DNA of 64,000 nt from Phaeodactylibacter xiamenensis (GCF_000759025.1 NZ_JPOS01000039.1:310001-374000), one strand, 5' to 3'. Positions 44,001 through 53,948 are shown, numbered from the stretch's first letter. Translations and numbers: made by a program. The notes: a model not told the origin generated them from the letters alone.

Positions 44001-45395
44001 ATCGCCATTTGCTGGCTCTACTGTGGCGCTTAGTGGAATGGGCTCCCCTTCAAAGCAAGGCAAAGTGAAGCTGGCAGTAGCCGCAGGTACAATACCAATA
44101 CTGATTTCTACCAATTGCTTACGGGTTTCATTACTGGTGTTGTCCACAATCAGTATTTCGTATAGGCCCGGGCACAATCCGGAAATGGTATCCGGTCCGG
44201 GAATGCTGGTGGCCAGGTATAAAAGATTGCCGCTGGTGTCAGACAGGACATAATCCCAGGGGCCTGCCCCTGCGCCGGTAAGCGCCAGGCTGCCGTCGCA
44301 GTTTTCACCACAGCTGGCATCACTAATGTTGATCTCAGGTGCAAAAGCGTCCGGGCAGTACAGGCTGGCACTGAAGGTCTCGGTCACGGGGTTATAACAG
44401 GCCGTTTGCCCCCACGCTCCGGAAAGGCCATCACCCAGCAGTCGTGCGCCCATATTCAGGGTGGCAGGATAGCCAAATTCTGCCGTCGGGCAATCTGCAG
44501 TAGTTATGGTCCAGCAAAACTGCAGGGTGTTGTCATTTCCCACACCGCCAATATCCGCGCAGCCGAGCCCGTCCATGCCGCGGTTGTTGCCCGGATTGCC
44601 GTCCTGAATGCCATTTTTGATTTCGTCAAAGGCAAAGCCAGGGCCAAAAGCATCGCCGGTCGCCTCGCTGAGCCAGCCGTTGTACCAGCCCCAGGTGCCG
44701 TTGTCCGAGCAGGAAACGGGGGGCTGCGGCAGGAAAGTGGCCATGTCCCAGCCTTCGTCGAAGTCAAGCTCCAGCGCGTGCAGCAACTCGCTGTTGGGCG
44801 TGCTGGACCAGCGGTCAACGGTGAAGCACATCTGCACTTCCTGCCCGCCCGGATAGCTACCGTTGACCGGAGCAGGGGAGGCCGTAAAGTAGCCATCCCG
44901 GACCAGGCTGCAGGGGCTGCAATCGGTAGTGGAGGTAACCTTGAGTTGAGCAGAGCCTGCCCCACCTGCAATGAGGAGGTAGTAGGCTTCATTTGGGCTC
45001 ACGCTGGCCTGCAGGGTAGCCTCTGTTGCTCCCGAAGCGCACCCAATGGGTATCAGCTGCTCGCAGGTAGTTCCCCGGAGCAACACCATATGAGGCTGGT
45101 CAATGCCGGAAAGCGTCAGGGTCAGGGTATTGCCTTTGGGCAGGAACGTGACCCAGATGTCGCCATTGGCAGTAGCCACATCCGGATTGGCACAGTTGCT
45201 GGCATTCAGATAAGCCGAGGGCAGGGCTTCTTCCAGGCTGAAGGTGAAGGTGTCTGTTTCAATGGAAGATTCAGGACAGGTGGAAGGCAGGCTAAGTTCG
45301 ATAGGCAGGGCCTGTTCACAATTGTCGAGGGGGTGCTGCGCCCAAAGCGGGCTGCACAACAAGCTGCCAAGGAGCAGCATCAGGGACCTAATCAT
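41058..45395 (-). CDS. Large T9SS surface protein, longer tandem paralogue
   Basis: About 1445 residues from ATG 45395 (MIRSLMLLLGSLLCSPLWAQ, signal peptide). It starts like its neighbour (DNCEQALPIELS), carries FGPGFAFDEIKNG, and then many Ig/PKD-like repeats with recurring phrases LCPGEAASL, TVTVTDDNGC, LCAGESAML, SITVTPDTTQTY and TYTVTQTDAFGCTHT. Near the end are IPDEPVTFCPGEAFEF, matching the shorter paralogue, and a type A sorting domain (KVFPNPATNEVNV). An upstream ATG at 45491 would add 32 residues not like a signal peptide. It is probably a secreted, surface-anchored adhesin-like protein; repeat number differs from the paralogue, so recombination is likely. Confidence 0.82.
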   Translation of the reverse strand: MIRSLMLLLGSLLCSPLWAQHPLDNCEQALPIELSLPSTCPESSIETDTFTFSLEEALPSAYLNASNCANPDVATANGDIWVTFLPKGNTLTLTLSGIDQPHMVLLRGTTCEQLIPIGCASGATEATLQASVSPNEAYYLLIAGGAGSAQLKVTSTTDCSPCSLVRDGYFTASPAPVNGSYPGGQEVQMCFTVDRWSSTPNSELLHALELDFDEGWDMATFLPQPPVSCSDNGTWGWYNGWLSEATGDAFGPGFAFDEIKNGIQDGNPGNNRGMDGLGCADIGGVGNDNTLQFCWTITTADCPTAEFGYPATLNMGARLLGDGLSGAWGQTACYNPVTETFSASLYCPDAFAPEINISDASCGENCDGSLALTGAGAGPWDYVLSDTSGNLLYLATSIPGPDTISGLCPGLYEILIVDNTSNETRKQLVEISIGIVPAATASFTLPCFEGEPIPLSATVEPANGDITYLWTGPNGYVRTTPDPFALFPGDYTLEVTVNGCPAAPYHFTIPAISDIGIVQLGPDTLTICPGESITLTSTGTAESLTWTEAGSDAVLSTADSVTVTPTDGAIYQVEGVSPNGCTGMDYVVFQIALSPTLSVLPGDTLCPGEAASLSVDQGTSWSWSTGDTTQQISVSPSGNTTYTVTVTDDNGCSTVLPANVAVASGNGFFVFQDQELCAGESAMLGASGGESFLWSTGDTTNSITVTPDTTQTYTVTQTDAFGCTHTDSVTVTVNPDPQLTYNPAEVLICAGDEVLLELYQTDTLLWDTLVSPPADAAYLPPFDFGCQSVPAFQVYVSPLPDIEIAGPDTLCGLDSVWLTGTGAGQLQWGDGTLGDSLLAVPDGTTTYYLTATDTITGCSGTDSLTITPVSESVAPVISCESRLGAVRFSWALDTNYSYTVTVVDGPEGFFQSDHQYAIIGLAPGQTVSINLEVSQNAGCSTTVAASCTTPDCSVLDLFTLVPESVCISDGTIALLADVAGGTNQGEGQWSGPGLDSTGLIFDPEVAGAGLHELIYTYTDQGCTVSDTSLIEVAGQLSPGQISCTSVADTLVFSWPALDQDIGYSVVVASGQNGVLEGNSFSIPGLNTGDTVEILLTVQTDGPCGEYEVAAGCSLTTPVCPEINVPADTFICNGASVILDFADTPEWSTYSWSPATGLSCTDCPAPAAAPGSTTTYQLIASDAGGCTDTIEYTIYVQQLPSSYIPDEPVTFCPGEAFEFCMPDGDIHYWIGPNAFIATDQCLSFSNITAADAGNYYAFMRSNGCRFIKAFILIAAPEPEVKIIPELQTVCPNDTFSITAIAPDASSLSWSPAAYLDCSTCPTVTGSVPQTATFVLTATDTFGCTATAQAVVFVDDCAPAPLPGNDVSGLSMLKVFPNPATNEVNVLTPLQGLKTLQLWSATGQMVASHQFEGQQWALPVEQLPAGAYFLKVFTPQKTEQVRLIISR

Positions 45396-45673
45396 TGTCG
45401 TCGTTTTTAGGATTATGTATTCGTGAAATCTGTTGTTGCGATCCCGCAAAAGCAAATGACCGAATGCGGAACGGTGCAAAACCTCGTACAATTCTGTACG
45501 CTTTGAAGTCCGTTCATTTTAGTTTTTGGTATGCTAAAGATACGAATAAATGGGGAAAGGTGATAGACTGATCAGTGATTTTCCAGGTCACAAATAGGTG
45601 GAAACTAATGGTGGACCGTTACAGTGTTCGGCTTAGGTGTCCAATAAGAAATATTACTGGAAAGCCACATTCA

Positions 45674-46475
45674 TCACTGATGATCTATTGGCTTTTTCCC
45701 ACAGTGCGGGCAGGCCGTTTCCTCCTTTTTCGAGAGCTCCTCCGAAAAGCCGGAAGCGAGGATGCCGGTGGGCAGCGCAAACAGCCCGATGCCGATGACG
45801 GCGATGACTCCACCCAGCAACTTGCCCAGGGCAGTGACTGGGTACACATCTCCGTAGCCTACGGTGGTGAGGGTCGCGATGCCCCACCACATGGTCTCGG
45901 GTATGCTGGAGAAGACCTCGGGCTGGGCTTCGTGCTCAGCATAGTACATAAGGGTGGAGGCGAGCAACAAAAGTAGCGTGGTGAAAGTCAGTGAAATGCC
46001 GAGTTCTTCCCGCTTGTCGCGGAAGACGATACTGATGTGGTGCAGGGCTTTGGTGTAGCGGGAGATTTTGAATAACCGCAACAGCCGGAATAACCGCAGT
46101 GTGCGTGCAATACGGAAATCAAAGCCGAGCAGGGGCAGGTAAAAGGGGAGCACGGCCAGAAGGTCAATCAGGGCAAGGGGTGTCAGAGCGTAGCGGAGGT
46201 TGCCGGTGAAGGGCTTGCGGTATTTCGGATCGGCATTGGCAGACCAGACTCTTAGCACGTATTCCACCGAAAAAATGATCACCGAAACGAGCTCGAAGTA
46301 ATAGAAAAAGGTGGCATGTTGCTGGTAAATGGGCTCTACCGTTTCCAAAATCAGCGCCAGTGCATTCAGGCTGATCAGGGTGATGAGCAGCATGTCTAAC
46401 CCACCAGCTCAGGTCTCCCTTTTTCCGGGAGAGGTTTAGGATTTCATAGGTTCGCTGTTTCAGGCTCATGTCCAT
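45674..46475 (-). CDS. Voltage-gated-type potassium channel with an N-terminal frameshift
   Basis: Ion-transport protein with four to six membrane helices, an arginine-rich S4-like segment FRIARTLRLFRLLRLFKISR near residue 115 of the 46393 frame, and the selectivity filter TTVGYGDVYPV. The frame starting at ATG 46393 lacks the N-terminal region; another frame from ATG 46475 encodes MDMSLKQRTYEILNLSRKKG then DLSWWV. Removing the A at complement 46397 joins WWV to DMLLITLISLNALALI with continuous similarity. So the gene has a one-base insertion near codon 27, real or a sequencing error. As read, only a truncated protein from 46393 could be made. The C-terminus has CPHCGK. Confidence 0.8.
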
Positions 46476-46486
46476 TGTTTTTGATA

Positions 46487-48994
46487 TCAGTACGGGTCTA
46501 CGTCCACGCTCACCCGCACATTGCTCAGCCCTTTGGCTTGGTTGAGGTATTCAGTAGCTTCCCGGATGCTGGCCTTGGCATAAGCCAGCTTTTTGGGGTC
46601 TTTTGGTACTTTGATCATAAAATCCAGCAGGTAGTAGCTTCGTATTCTTGAGACATAAGGCACCGCCGGGCCCATGGCCCAGTCTCCCAGCCGCTTTTTC
46701 AGCACTTTTTCGAATAGCTTGGCTCCATCGTTGACGGTAGCGGGCTTGGTGTGCTTAAGCGTGATGCGGATCAGGCGCACGTAGGGCGGGTACTGGAACT
46801 GATTGCGCTCCATCATCTCCCGGGTGAAAAAGCCGGGGTAATCTCCTGCCAGGACTTCCCGCAGCACCGGGCTTGTGGTATTGAAGGCTTGTATGATGAC
46901 CTGTCCGCGCTTGTGCTTACGCCCGGCCCGGCCAGCCACCTGCAACATGAGCTGAAAGGCCCGCTCCCCCGCCCGGAAATCCGGGAACTGCAACAGCTGA
47001 TCGGCACTAAGCACGCCCACCACTGCGACCTTCTCAAAATCTAGCCCTTTGGTCACCATTTGTGTGCCCACCAGGATATCGGTACGGCCTTCCTCAAAAT
47101 CATTGATAAGCCGGGCGTGGGCATGTTTGCCGCGCACCGTGTCGAGGTCCATGCGAGCTATGCGTGCCTCCGGCAGGTAAATCTTAAGCTCATCCTCAAT
47201 TTTCTCGGTACCAAATCCTTTAATGACCAATTTTTTATCGCCGCAGGCCGGGCAGGACGAAGGCAGGTTGGTCTGATAGCCGCAGTAATGGCAGCGCAGG
47301 TTGTTGTGGTATTTGTGGTAGGTCAGGCTGACATCGCACTGAATGCACTCCGCATGCCAGCCGCAGGTGGTGCAGCGGTAGGTCGGGGAATAGCCGCGCC
47401 GGTTTTGGAACAAAATAGCTTGTTGCCCCTGCTCCAGCGTGGTTTTCAGGGCATCGATAAGCACGGAGGTGAAGTGGGATTGCAATTTGCGCTCTTTTAG
47501 TTCCTGCTTAGCATCCACAATTTTCATTTCAGGCAGTTGCAGCCCTCCGAAGCGCTCCGGCATTTCCACGAGCCGGTACTTGTCCTTTTTGGTATTGGAA
47601 AAGGACTCCAGCGATGGCGTGGCGGTGCCCAGAATGACCTTTGCGCCGTGCAGATGTGCCAAAAAGACGGCCGCATCCCGGGCATTGTACCGCGGGTTGG
47701 GGTCGTATTGCTTAAAGGAAGGGTCATGCTCCTCGTCGACCACAATGAGCCCCAGCTTGGAAAAAGGCAGAAAGAGGGCGGAACGTGCCCCCAGAAGTAC
47801 GGGTTTGCCATTGAGCACGCTGTTCCAAAGCTCCACCCGCTCGTTGTTGTTGAGGCGGCTGTGGTAAACAGTAATATCATCGCCAAAAACCCGCTCCAGG
47901 CGGGAAACAATCTGCGTAGTCAGGGCAATTTCCGGCAATAGGTACAGCACCTGCTCGCCCCGGTCAATGGTTTCCTGAATCAGTTCAATGTAGACCCGGG
48001 TCTTGCCACTACCGGTCACCCCATGCAGCAATACCGGTTTGTTGTCTTCAAATCCGGCGCGTATTTCAGCCATTGCCCGGGTCTGTTGGTCAGAAAGGGT
48101 GCTGGCTTCGATGGTCGTTTCTTCATATCCGCCAATTCGGCTGACCTCATGCTCATACAGTTCAAAAATACCTTTTTTCTCAATGGCTCGCAGCACGGTA
48201 CTATCCACACCCGCTTTGTCATAGACATCTTGTTTGCGCACATGGTCCAGCCCTCTTGAAATCTGAACGTAGGCCATCAGTGCTTCCACCTGACGGGTAG
48301 AGCGGCTCAGTTTGGTGAATGCTTCTTCCAGCAGCTTGGGCTGAGAGGCATAGGGCTCCTGCAGGCGGACACAGCCTATGGTTTTGGGCTTGTATTTTTG
48401 TTTGAGGTCTTCCTTGAGGTAAAGAATACGCTTGTCAAGCATCCGGCGGATGAGCGGGTAGACCGTTTTGCGCTGAAGAATGCCGCGCACATCATCAATC
48501 GTGATCTCCTTCTGAATCGTCAGGGCTTCCGCAATTAGGTATTCCTGGTCATTCAGGTCGCTGAAGTCCTGCCCGAAGAGGGGGCTGAGGCTGAGAATTG
48601 TCTCACTGCTGAGCTTGAGATTGGCCGGCAGGGCAGCGTTCATGACCTCCCCAAGGGTGCAGAGGTAATAATCCGCAATCCAGCGCCAGAGCCGGACCTG
48701 CGTTTCGTTGACGATGGGCGATTCATCGATGACGGATAGCAGCAGCTTGGGCTGATAGGCGGCCGGTGGCTGATTGGTAACTTCCATGATGAGGGCGCTA
48801 TACCGTTTGGCTTTTCCAAACTCCACTTCTACCCGTTTGCCGAAGTCGGCTTCCGGTACCAGGGGCTCCGGTACTTCGTAGGTAAACGGTTTAGGTACCG
48901 CCAGCGGTAGGATGACGGTGACGTAGGTTTGCGTGGCCGGTGCCGGGTGTAGTTGTTCTTCCAAAGGGATTGCGTTTGAGGGCAAGGTAGCCAA
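46487..48994 (-). CDS. priA: Primosomal protein N' (replication restart helicase)
   Basis: 835 residues, cytoplasmic. N-terminal 3'BD-type region with VILPLAVPKPFTYEVPEPL, SF2 helicase with Walker A GVTGSGKT, DEEH box (VVDEEHDPSFKQYDPNPRYN) and a zinc-binding cysteine region (CTTCGWHAECIQC, CHYCGYQT, CPACGDKK), then motif VGTQMVTKG and VAGRAGRKHKRGQVIIQ. It reloads the replisome at stalled forks. Length is normal for the family. Neighbouring genes are unrelated in function. Confidence 0.95.
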   Translation of the reverse strand: MATLPSNAIPLEEQLHPAPATQTYVTVILPLAVPKPFTYEVPEPLVPEADFGKRVEVEFGKAKRYSALIMEVTNQPPAAYQPKLLLSVIDESPIVNETQVRLWRWIADYYLCTLGEVMNAALPANLKLSSETILSLSPLFGQDFSDLNDQEYLIAEALTIQKEITIDDVRGILQRKTVYPLIRRMLDKRILYLKEDLKQKYKPKTIGCVRLQEPYASQPKLLEEAFTKLSRSTRQVEALMAYVQISRGLDHVRKQDVYDKAGVDSTVLRAIEKKGIFELYEHEVSRIGGYEETTIEASTLSDQQTRAMAEIRAGFEDNKPVLLHGVTGSGKTRVYIELIQETIDRGEQVLYLLPEIALTTQIVSRLERVFGDDITVYHSRLNNNERVELWNSVLNGKPVLLGARSALFLPFSKLGLIVVDEEHDPSFKQYDPNPRYNARDAAVFLAHLHGAKVILGTATPSLESFSNTKKDKYRLVEMPERFGGLQLPEMKIVDAKQELKERKLQSHFTSVLIDALKTTLEQGQQAILFQNRRGYSPTYRCTTCGWHAECIQCDVSLTYHKYHNNLRCHYCGYQTNLPSSCPACGDKKLVIKGFGTEKIEDELKIYLPEARIARMDLDTVRGKHAHARLINDFEEGRTDILVGTQMVTKGLDFEKVAVVGVLSADQLLQFPDFRAGERAFQLMLQVAGRAGRKHKRGQVIIQAFNTTSPVLREVLAGDYPGFFTREMMERNQFQYPPYVRLIRITLKHTKPATVNDGAKLFEKVLKKRLGDWAMGPAVPYVSRIRSYYLLDFMIKVPKDPKKLAYAKASIREATEYLNQAKGLSNVRVSVDVDPY

Positions 48995-49000
48995 TTTAGG

Positions 49001-49798
49001 TTACTCTCCGTGGATCAACTGTGTCATTGCCCATTGCTGTGGCCCTGTTTTTTCAAATTGGGCGCGGTAGCCAGTAGGGCGTGCCACAAATTTACCATAT
49101 ACAAACCCCACTTTCCTCCCGGATAGTTCAATACGGGACCACGGGTGGGTTTCCCCGCCGATGACTTCGGTCTGATCGGTCGTTTCGAGGTATTGGACGA
49201 GTTCGTAGGAAACGGTATTGACAATATCGCTGTTGAGCCTCGGCTCACTGCGTATGCGTACACCACTCCCTGTGATAGCGGCATACTCGTTTTTGGAAAG
49301 TTCCTCCGGCCAGGTGGCAGCGTAGTAGGGGGCTGTGAATACCCGGCCGTTGTTGCTGAAGGCTCCTCCGGCTTTTAGCAGTTCCTCCAGTATGGGCCAG
49401 ATAGGGAGACTGTCGGCGACGGTAGGAGTAAGCCCGTAGTGGCTCACCAGGCCTGCTACGCCCGGTTCTGTTGCTCCTGAAACCTTGATGTCTTTGTCCA
49501 CGGCATCCAGCAGCGCAAAAACATCGCGTTCCTGCACGGCTTGCAGCAGTTGTTCGCGAAAAACGAAGAAGGCAGTGTCCATAGAGGCTTCGTCCACCGG
49601 ATAAAGTTTTTGGCGTTCCTGTACCTGTCTTGCAGGCAGGGTGTCGGTGCGCATCAAACGGTATTGCCGGTACAGTTGGCGCAGGGAGTCGAGTGGGATT
49701 CGGCTGGTGGTTTCGGCGGAATCCGGCTGTGGGGAATCGCCCCCGCAGCCAGAGCCCAGGATGAATAAAAAAATAAGGATGGTCATGCAGCCTCTCAT
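49001..49798 (-). CDS. SH3-domain lipoprotein
   Basis: About 265 residues, with lipobox ILGSGC at residues 13-18. The middle contains FFVFREQLLQAVQERDVFAL, helical, and the C-terminal third is an SH3-like domain (AITGSGVRIRSEPRLNSDIV, VSYELVQYLETTDQT, SRIELSGRKVGFVYGKFV). SH3 domains of this type often contact peptidoglycan. It lies seven bases upstream of the priA start on the same strand. Function otherwise unknown. Confidence 0.75.
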   Translation of the reverse strand: MRGCMTILIFLFILGSGCGGDSPQPDSAETTSRIPLDSLRQLYRQYRLMRTDTLPARQVQERQKLYPVDEASMDTAFFVFREQLLQAVQERDVFALLDAVDKDIKVSGATEPGVAGLVSHYGLTPTVADSLPIWPILEELLKAGGAFSNNGRVFTAPYYAATWPEELSKNEYAAITGSGVRIRSEPRLNSDIVNTVSYELVQYLETTDQTEVIGGETHPWSRIELSGRKVGFVYGKFVARPTGYRAQFEKTGPQQWAMTQLIHGE

Positions 49799-49997
49799 GA
49801 TGTTTGGTTTCCGTTTGTTGGATATTTGCTAACTCCTAAAGTTAAAAGATCATTTGCGGATTCAGCGCATAGGGCAAACAATGATTTAGGATTAATGGGC
49901 CTCAGGCGTTCTTATTTTTCAGTTATTTCTTGCAAATAAGTGCATGGAGTTCGATATTACAGGTCTGTACGGAGGCACCTCTGACAAAACCCTGGAT

Positions 49998-52900
49998 ATG
50001 CGCAGCCTGTTAACTATACTTTTATTTTTTCTCCTCTCCCTTTCGGGGAGCTCATTGTTGGCACAGCAGTATAAGGTGTTTGGTTACAATGAGTTGAATG
50101 GCATGCAAAATACCCTGATCAAAGCCACTGCTGTAGACCCGTTTGGGCTGATTTGGCTGGCTACAGACGGCGGGCTCATCCGGTACGACGGTAATCAGTT
50201 CAATTCCTTTCGTGATAAGATCCCCACGCCTTTTATCAAAGATATTCAGCCGGTGGGAGAACGGCTCCTGGTTTCCACAGACGAGGGCTTGTATTGGGTT
50301 GAGCCTTCCCTGCAGTCAGCTGTTATTAGAAAAGCCTTTCCCGATCAGCGCATCCGGCTGACCAAAAAATTATTCAAGGATGAACAGGGTCGTATCTGGG
50401 GCAGCAACAACAACAACGTCTTTTGTATAGAAGGCAAGGCGATAAAAATCCACCCCTTCAGCGCGGAGCATCACAGTGAGGATTTCACGCTCTCCTTCAG
50501 TTTTGCTGAAGATGGCCGGGGACATTTATTCACCGTGTCCAAGAATGGTGCCCTTTTCCGGTATGATAAGGAGAATGACGCATTCTCCGGGCCGCTACAT
50601 CAGCTTCCGGTAGGGGCTAATGCTGCATTGCAAGTGGGCCGTGGAAAAATCTGGGTGGCCACTTATGGTGGTGTTTATCAGGTATTGCTTAGTGAAACAG
50701 GTACGCTGGAGCGTGTAGAACAGCTTAACGGCATAGGGCCGATTGCTATGAGACGGCTCAGGGATGGCCATGTAGTGGTAGCGGTGCGCAATGATGGTAT
50801 TTTTCGATTGGACGAAAATGGGCAGGTTTATGCGCTCAAACAAGATTGGGAAGTCTCCTCATTCTCCTCTTTAAGTGAAGGCATGAACGGAGATCTGTGG
50901 GTAGGTACCGATAATGGATTGCTGCTGCTCAAGCCCAAGTCGTTTGAATCAGCTTTTCCTGGTCAGCTGGGCAACCGCTATATTCAGAATATAACCCACT
51001 TTGAGGGGAAGACTTATCTTTCAGATGGAGGGCAGGTTTTTGTTACCGCTACAAACAGGGCGGAGGACAGCAGCCTTCAGCCTTTTTTTCGCCCTCCCTT
51101 TGAGGTGTATACCATGGTGGCCACGCCTTTCGGGTTATGGCTGGGCGGAGCCGGAGGCAGGGTGTTAATGCTTAGTTGGGATAAGCGCTCGCAAAAGACT
51201 TATGACCTATCGGGTTACGGCAGGGAGGTTTTTAATATGGCTGTTGATCCGAAGGGTCGGATATGGATCTGTCAGGCACAGTCTTTGGGGCTGCTCAGCC
51301 TTGAGCCTGATGGTAGCATGAAAGTATACCAGGAACAGGAGAATGGCTGGCCCGACAATCCTGAGGCTCTCCTTTTTAACCCTCAGGACAGTCAGTTATA
51401 CCTTGGAGGAACAAGCGCAGATCAGCCGCTTTTCCGGTTTGACGAAGCTCAGGGGCGTTTCCTGCCGGTAGAAGGACAGCTTGACGTCGATAAGGAGCAA
51501 GACTTCCGGGTTATTGACCTGGCGTACAGCACAGATCAGGGGATGGTACTGGGGGCGTCTCTTGGCCTGTTTCAATACAAGGAAGGAGAATACTCAGCTA
51601 TCGCTTCTGAAGAAACCAATGGTATTTCTGTCTCAGCAGTCTCCATTGGTGCTGACAATGAGATCTGGTTTGCTACTGCAAACGGGCTGAACCTGCTGCA
51701 GGATAATGTGCTGCTCACCTACACGACTATGCATGGCTTGCCTTCCAAAGCTATTAACTGGAGGAATATCAAGGCTGATGGCTCAGGAAGTATATGGGTG
51801 GGCACGCCCAACGGGCTAGCTGTTTCTGCTCGGCCTATGCCCGATAATAATACCGATCAGCCATTGCTGCTGCAGGTGGAGTCCTCCAAAGGGGTAGTAT
51901 ACGAAAAGGCCCGCAACCGCTCTGAAGCAGATATGGATGACTATCTTTCGGTACGCTACCTCAGCGTAGGTTATCCGTCCACGCTCACCGAATACCGCAT
52001 CCAAATAGCAGGAGGGCAGGAAGCCCCCCGGACGATCTATACCCGGAATAATGAATTGTCTTTTTCTGACCTTAGCAAAGGGGTGTCTGAGATCACCGTT
52101 CAGGGCCGTCAGTCTTCGGCTCACCGCTGGAGTGAACCCTTAAAATTTGACCTGCAAATTTCTACGGTTTGGTATAAGTCCTGGTACGGTATTCTGGGGT
52201 TACTCGCAGCTCTGGGGGCAGTAGCCTTTTTTGTCAATATGGTACGGCAGACCCACTACGAACGGCAAAGCAAACGCCTGAGCCAGTACAACCAGGAACT
52301 GGAAAAGAAAGTGGAAGCGGGCCGGCAGGATTACCAGATGCTGGTCAACTATATTGGGGATAGCGTGCTGAAGGTCAATACGGAAGGCGAAGTGCTTTAT
52401 ACCTCGCCCAGCTGGCTGGACAACTACGGGTATACCTCCGAAGAGACCGATGGACACCGCTTGTCCTTGTTCCTGCACCCGGAAGATATTGAGAAAACTA
52501 TCCTCGCCCTGGAGGCCCTGAAAGAGGATGACGCGCAAAGTTCGTTCGAGCTGGAACACCGCTTTAAACACCGGAATGGGGCATGGCTCTGGGTGGAGAC
52601 CAAAGGTGAGCTGGAGCCCCGCTCCGGAGAAATTGTACTGATCAGCCGGGAAATTACGGAGCGCAAGATTTCAGAGCAACGCCTGCAGAGCCTAACGCAG
52701 ATGCAGAAAATCCTGATGGATATCTCTTCCAAGTATATCAATCTGCCGCTTGGAGAGGTCGCTTCCGCTATCAATATTTCCTTACAGCAGATGGGCGAGT
52801 TTGTAGATGCGGACCGGGTCTACATTTTTGATTATCACTTTGAGCGGGAGACTTGCACCAATACTTACGAATGGTGCCGGGTGGGCATTGAGCCGGAGAT

Positions 52901-53948
52901 CGATAACCTGCAGGATGTTCCGCTTGAATTACTGCCCGATTGGGTGGATACGCACACCAAAGGACTCCCAATGTATATTCCGGATGTATTCGATTTGCCA
53001 AAGGATTCGGGTATCAGGCAGGTATTGGAGCCACAGGGGATCAAAAGCCTCTTGGCCGTACCGCTTATGAATGGGGAAATGTGCATTGGTTTCGTAGGTT
53101 TCGATTCGGTCCGGCACTGGCATCAGTACACCCAGCGGGAGATCACCCTTTTGAAGCTTTTCGGCCAGATGCTGGTCAATATTCAGATGCGTACCCAAAA
53201 GCAAAGGGACCTGGAGCAGCTGCTTGAGAAAACAACGGATCAGAACGAGCGCCTTCGGGAATTTTCCTTCATGACCTCACACAACATCCGGGCTTCCGTC
53301 GCCAACCTGCTCGCGCTAAACGAAATGATCAAAGCAGAGCCTGATAACCGGGAATACCTCGAAATGCTCGATTTGACGACTAAAAAGCTGGATACGACCA
53401 TCTCGAACATCAATCACCTGCTGAATTTCGAAAAGGAAATCAACCAAAAAGATAAGGAAGACTGCAACCTGGCGGAAACTATTGGGCGTGTGATTGATCT
53501 GAACAACCAAATTATCAAAAAGCATAACGTAAAGGTGTCTGTCAATGTACCGGGAAAAATAACGGTGAGCGCGATACCCGCTCATTTAGACAGCATCTTT
53601 CACAACCTCCTTACAAATGCGATCAAATATGGTACGACAAAGACCTCCAAAAACATTATAATCGAAGCTCACTTGCATAACGATACCGTTACGGTTTCTG
53701 TAAAAGATTTTGGTTTGGGTATTGATCTGGACCGTTTCCGCGATAAACTCTTTCAGCTGGGCTCCAGGCTGCATGTTGCGAGTGCCGAGGGGCAGGGTTT
53801 AGGGTTGTACATGACTAAAAATCAGATTGAAGGCCTGGGCGGGCAGATAGAAGTGGAAAGCGAAGTGGGCAAGGGTACTACTTTCAGGGTTACACTGCCC
53901 ATAAAGGCGGTTGATCTTGCTGCTTCCGGTACCTTGCCAGAAGTGTAA
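49998..53948 (+). CDS. Propeller histidine kinase with PAS and GAF domains
   Basis: About 1316 residues from ATG 49998 (MRSLLTILLFFLLSLSGSSL, signal). Periplasmic two-component-regulator propeller repeats about 25-620 (phrases such as GLIWLATDGGLIRYDG, IWVATYGGVYQ, LWVGTDNGLLLL), a Y_Y_Y-type domain, a membrane helix about 735-755 (WYGILGLLAALGAVAFFVN), PAS about 795-895 (ILISREITERKISEQRLQSL is its end), GAF about 910-1060, and a kinase core with H1095 in TSHNIRASVAN, NLLTNAIKYG, DFGLGID and GQGLGLYM. No receiver or AraC domain follows, so it is not a classic hybrid. The upstream ATG 49944 adds 18 residues that precede the signal peptide. Confidence 0.88.
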   Translation: MRSLLTILLFFLLSLSGSSLLAQQYKVFGYNELNGMQNTLIKATAVDPFGLIWLATDGGLIRYDGNQFNSFRDKIPTPFIKDIQPVGERLLVSTDEGLYWVEPSLQSAVIRKAFPDQRIRLTKKLFKDEQGRIWGSNNNNVFCIEGKAIKIHPFSAEHHSEDFTLSFSFAEDGRGHLFTVSKNGALFRYDKENDAFSGPLHQLPVGANAALQVGRGKIWVATYGGVYQVLLSETGTLERVEQLNGIGPIAMRRLRDGHVVVAVRNDGIFRLDENGQVYALKQDWEVSSFSSLSEGMNGDLWVGTDNGLLLLKPKSFESAFPGQLGNRYIQNITHFEGKTYLSDGGQVFVTATNRAEDSSLQPFFRPPFEVYTMVATPFGLWLGGAGGRVLMLSWDKRSQKTYDLSGYGREVFNMAVDPKGRIWICQAQSLGLLSLEPDGSMKVYQEQENGWPDNPEALLFNPQDSQLYLGGTSADQPLFRFDEAQGRFLPVEGQLDVDKEQDFRVIDLAYSTDQGMVLGASLGLFQYKEGEYSAIASEETNGISVSAVSIGADNEIWFATANGLNLLQDNVLLTYTTMHGLPSKAINWRNIKADGSGSIWVGTPNGLAVSARPMPDNNTDQPLLLQVESSKGVVYEKARNRSEADMDDYLSVRYLSVGYPSTLTEYRIQIAGGQEAPRTIYTRNNELSFSDLSKGVSEITVQGRQSSAHRWSEPLKFDLQISTVWYKSWYGILGLLAALGAVAFFVNMVRQTHYERQSKRLSQYNQELEKKVEAGRQDYQMLVNYIGDSVLKVNTEGEVLYTSPSWLDNYGYTSEETDGHRLSLFLHPEDIEKTILALEALKEDDAQSSFELEHRFKHRNGAWLWVETKGELEPRSGEIVLISREITERKISEQRLQSLTQMQKILMDISSKYINLPLGEVASAINISLQQMGEFVDADRVYIFDYHFERETCTNTYEWCRVGIEPEIDNLQDVPLELLPDWVDTHTKGLPMYIPDVFDLPKDSGIRQVLEPQGIKSLLAVPLMNGEMCIGFVGFDSVRHWHQYTQREITLLKLFGQMLVNIQMRTQKQRDLEQLLEKTTDQNERLREFSFMTSHNIRASVANLLALNEMIKAEPDNREYLEMLDLTTKKLDTTISNINHLLNFEKEINQKDKEDCNLAETIGRVIDLNNQIIKKHNVKVSVNVPGKITVSAIPAHLDSIFHNLLTNAIKYGTTKTSKNIIIEAHLHNDTVTVSVKDFGLGIDLDRFRDKLFQLGSRLHVASAEGQGLGLYMTKNQIEGLGGQIEVESEVGKGTTFRVTLPIKAVDLAASGTLPEV

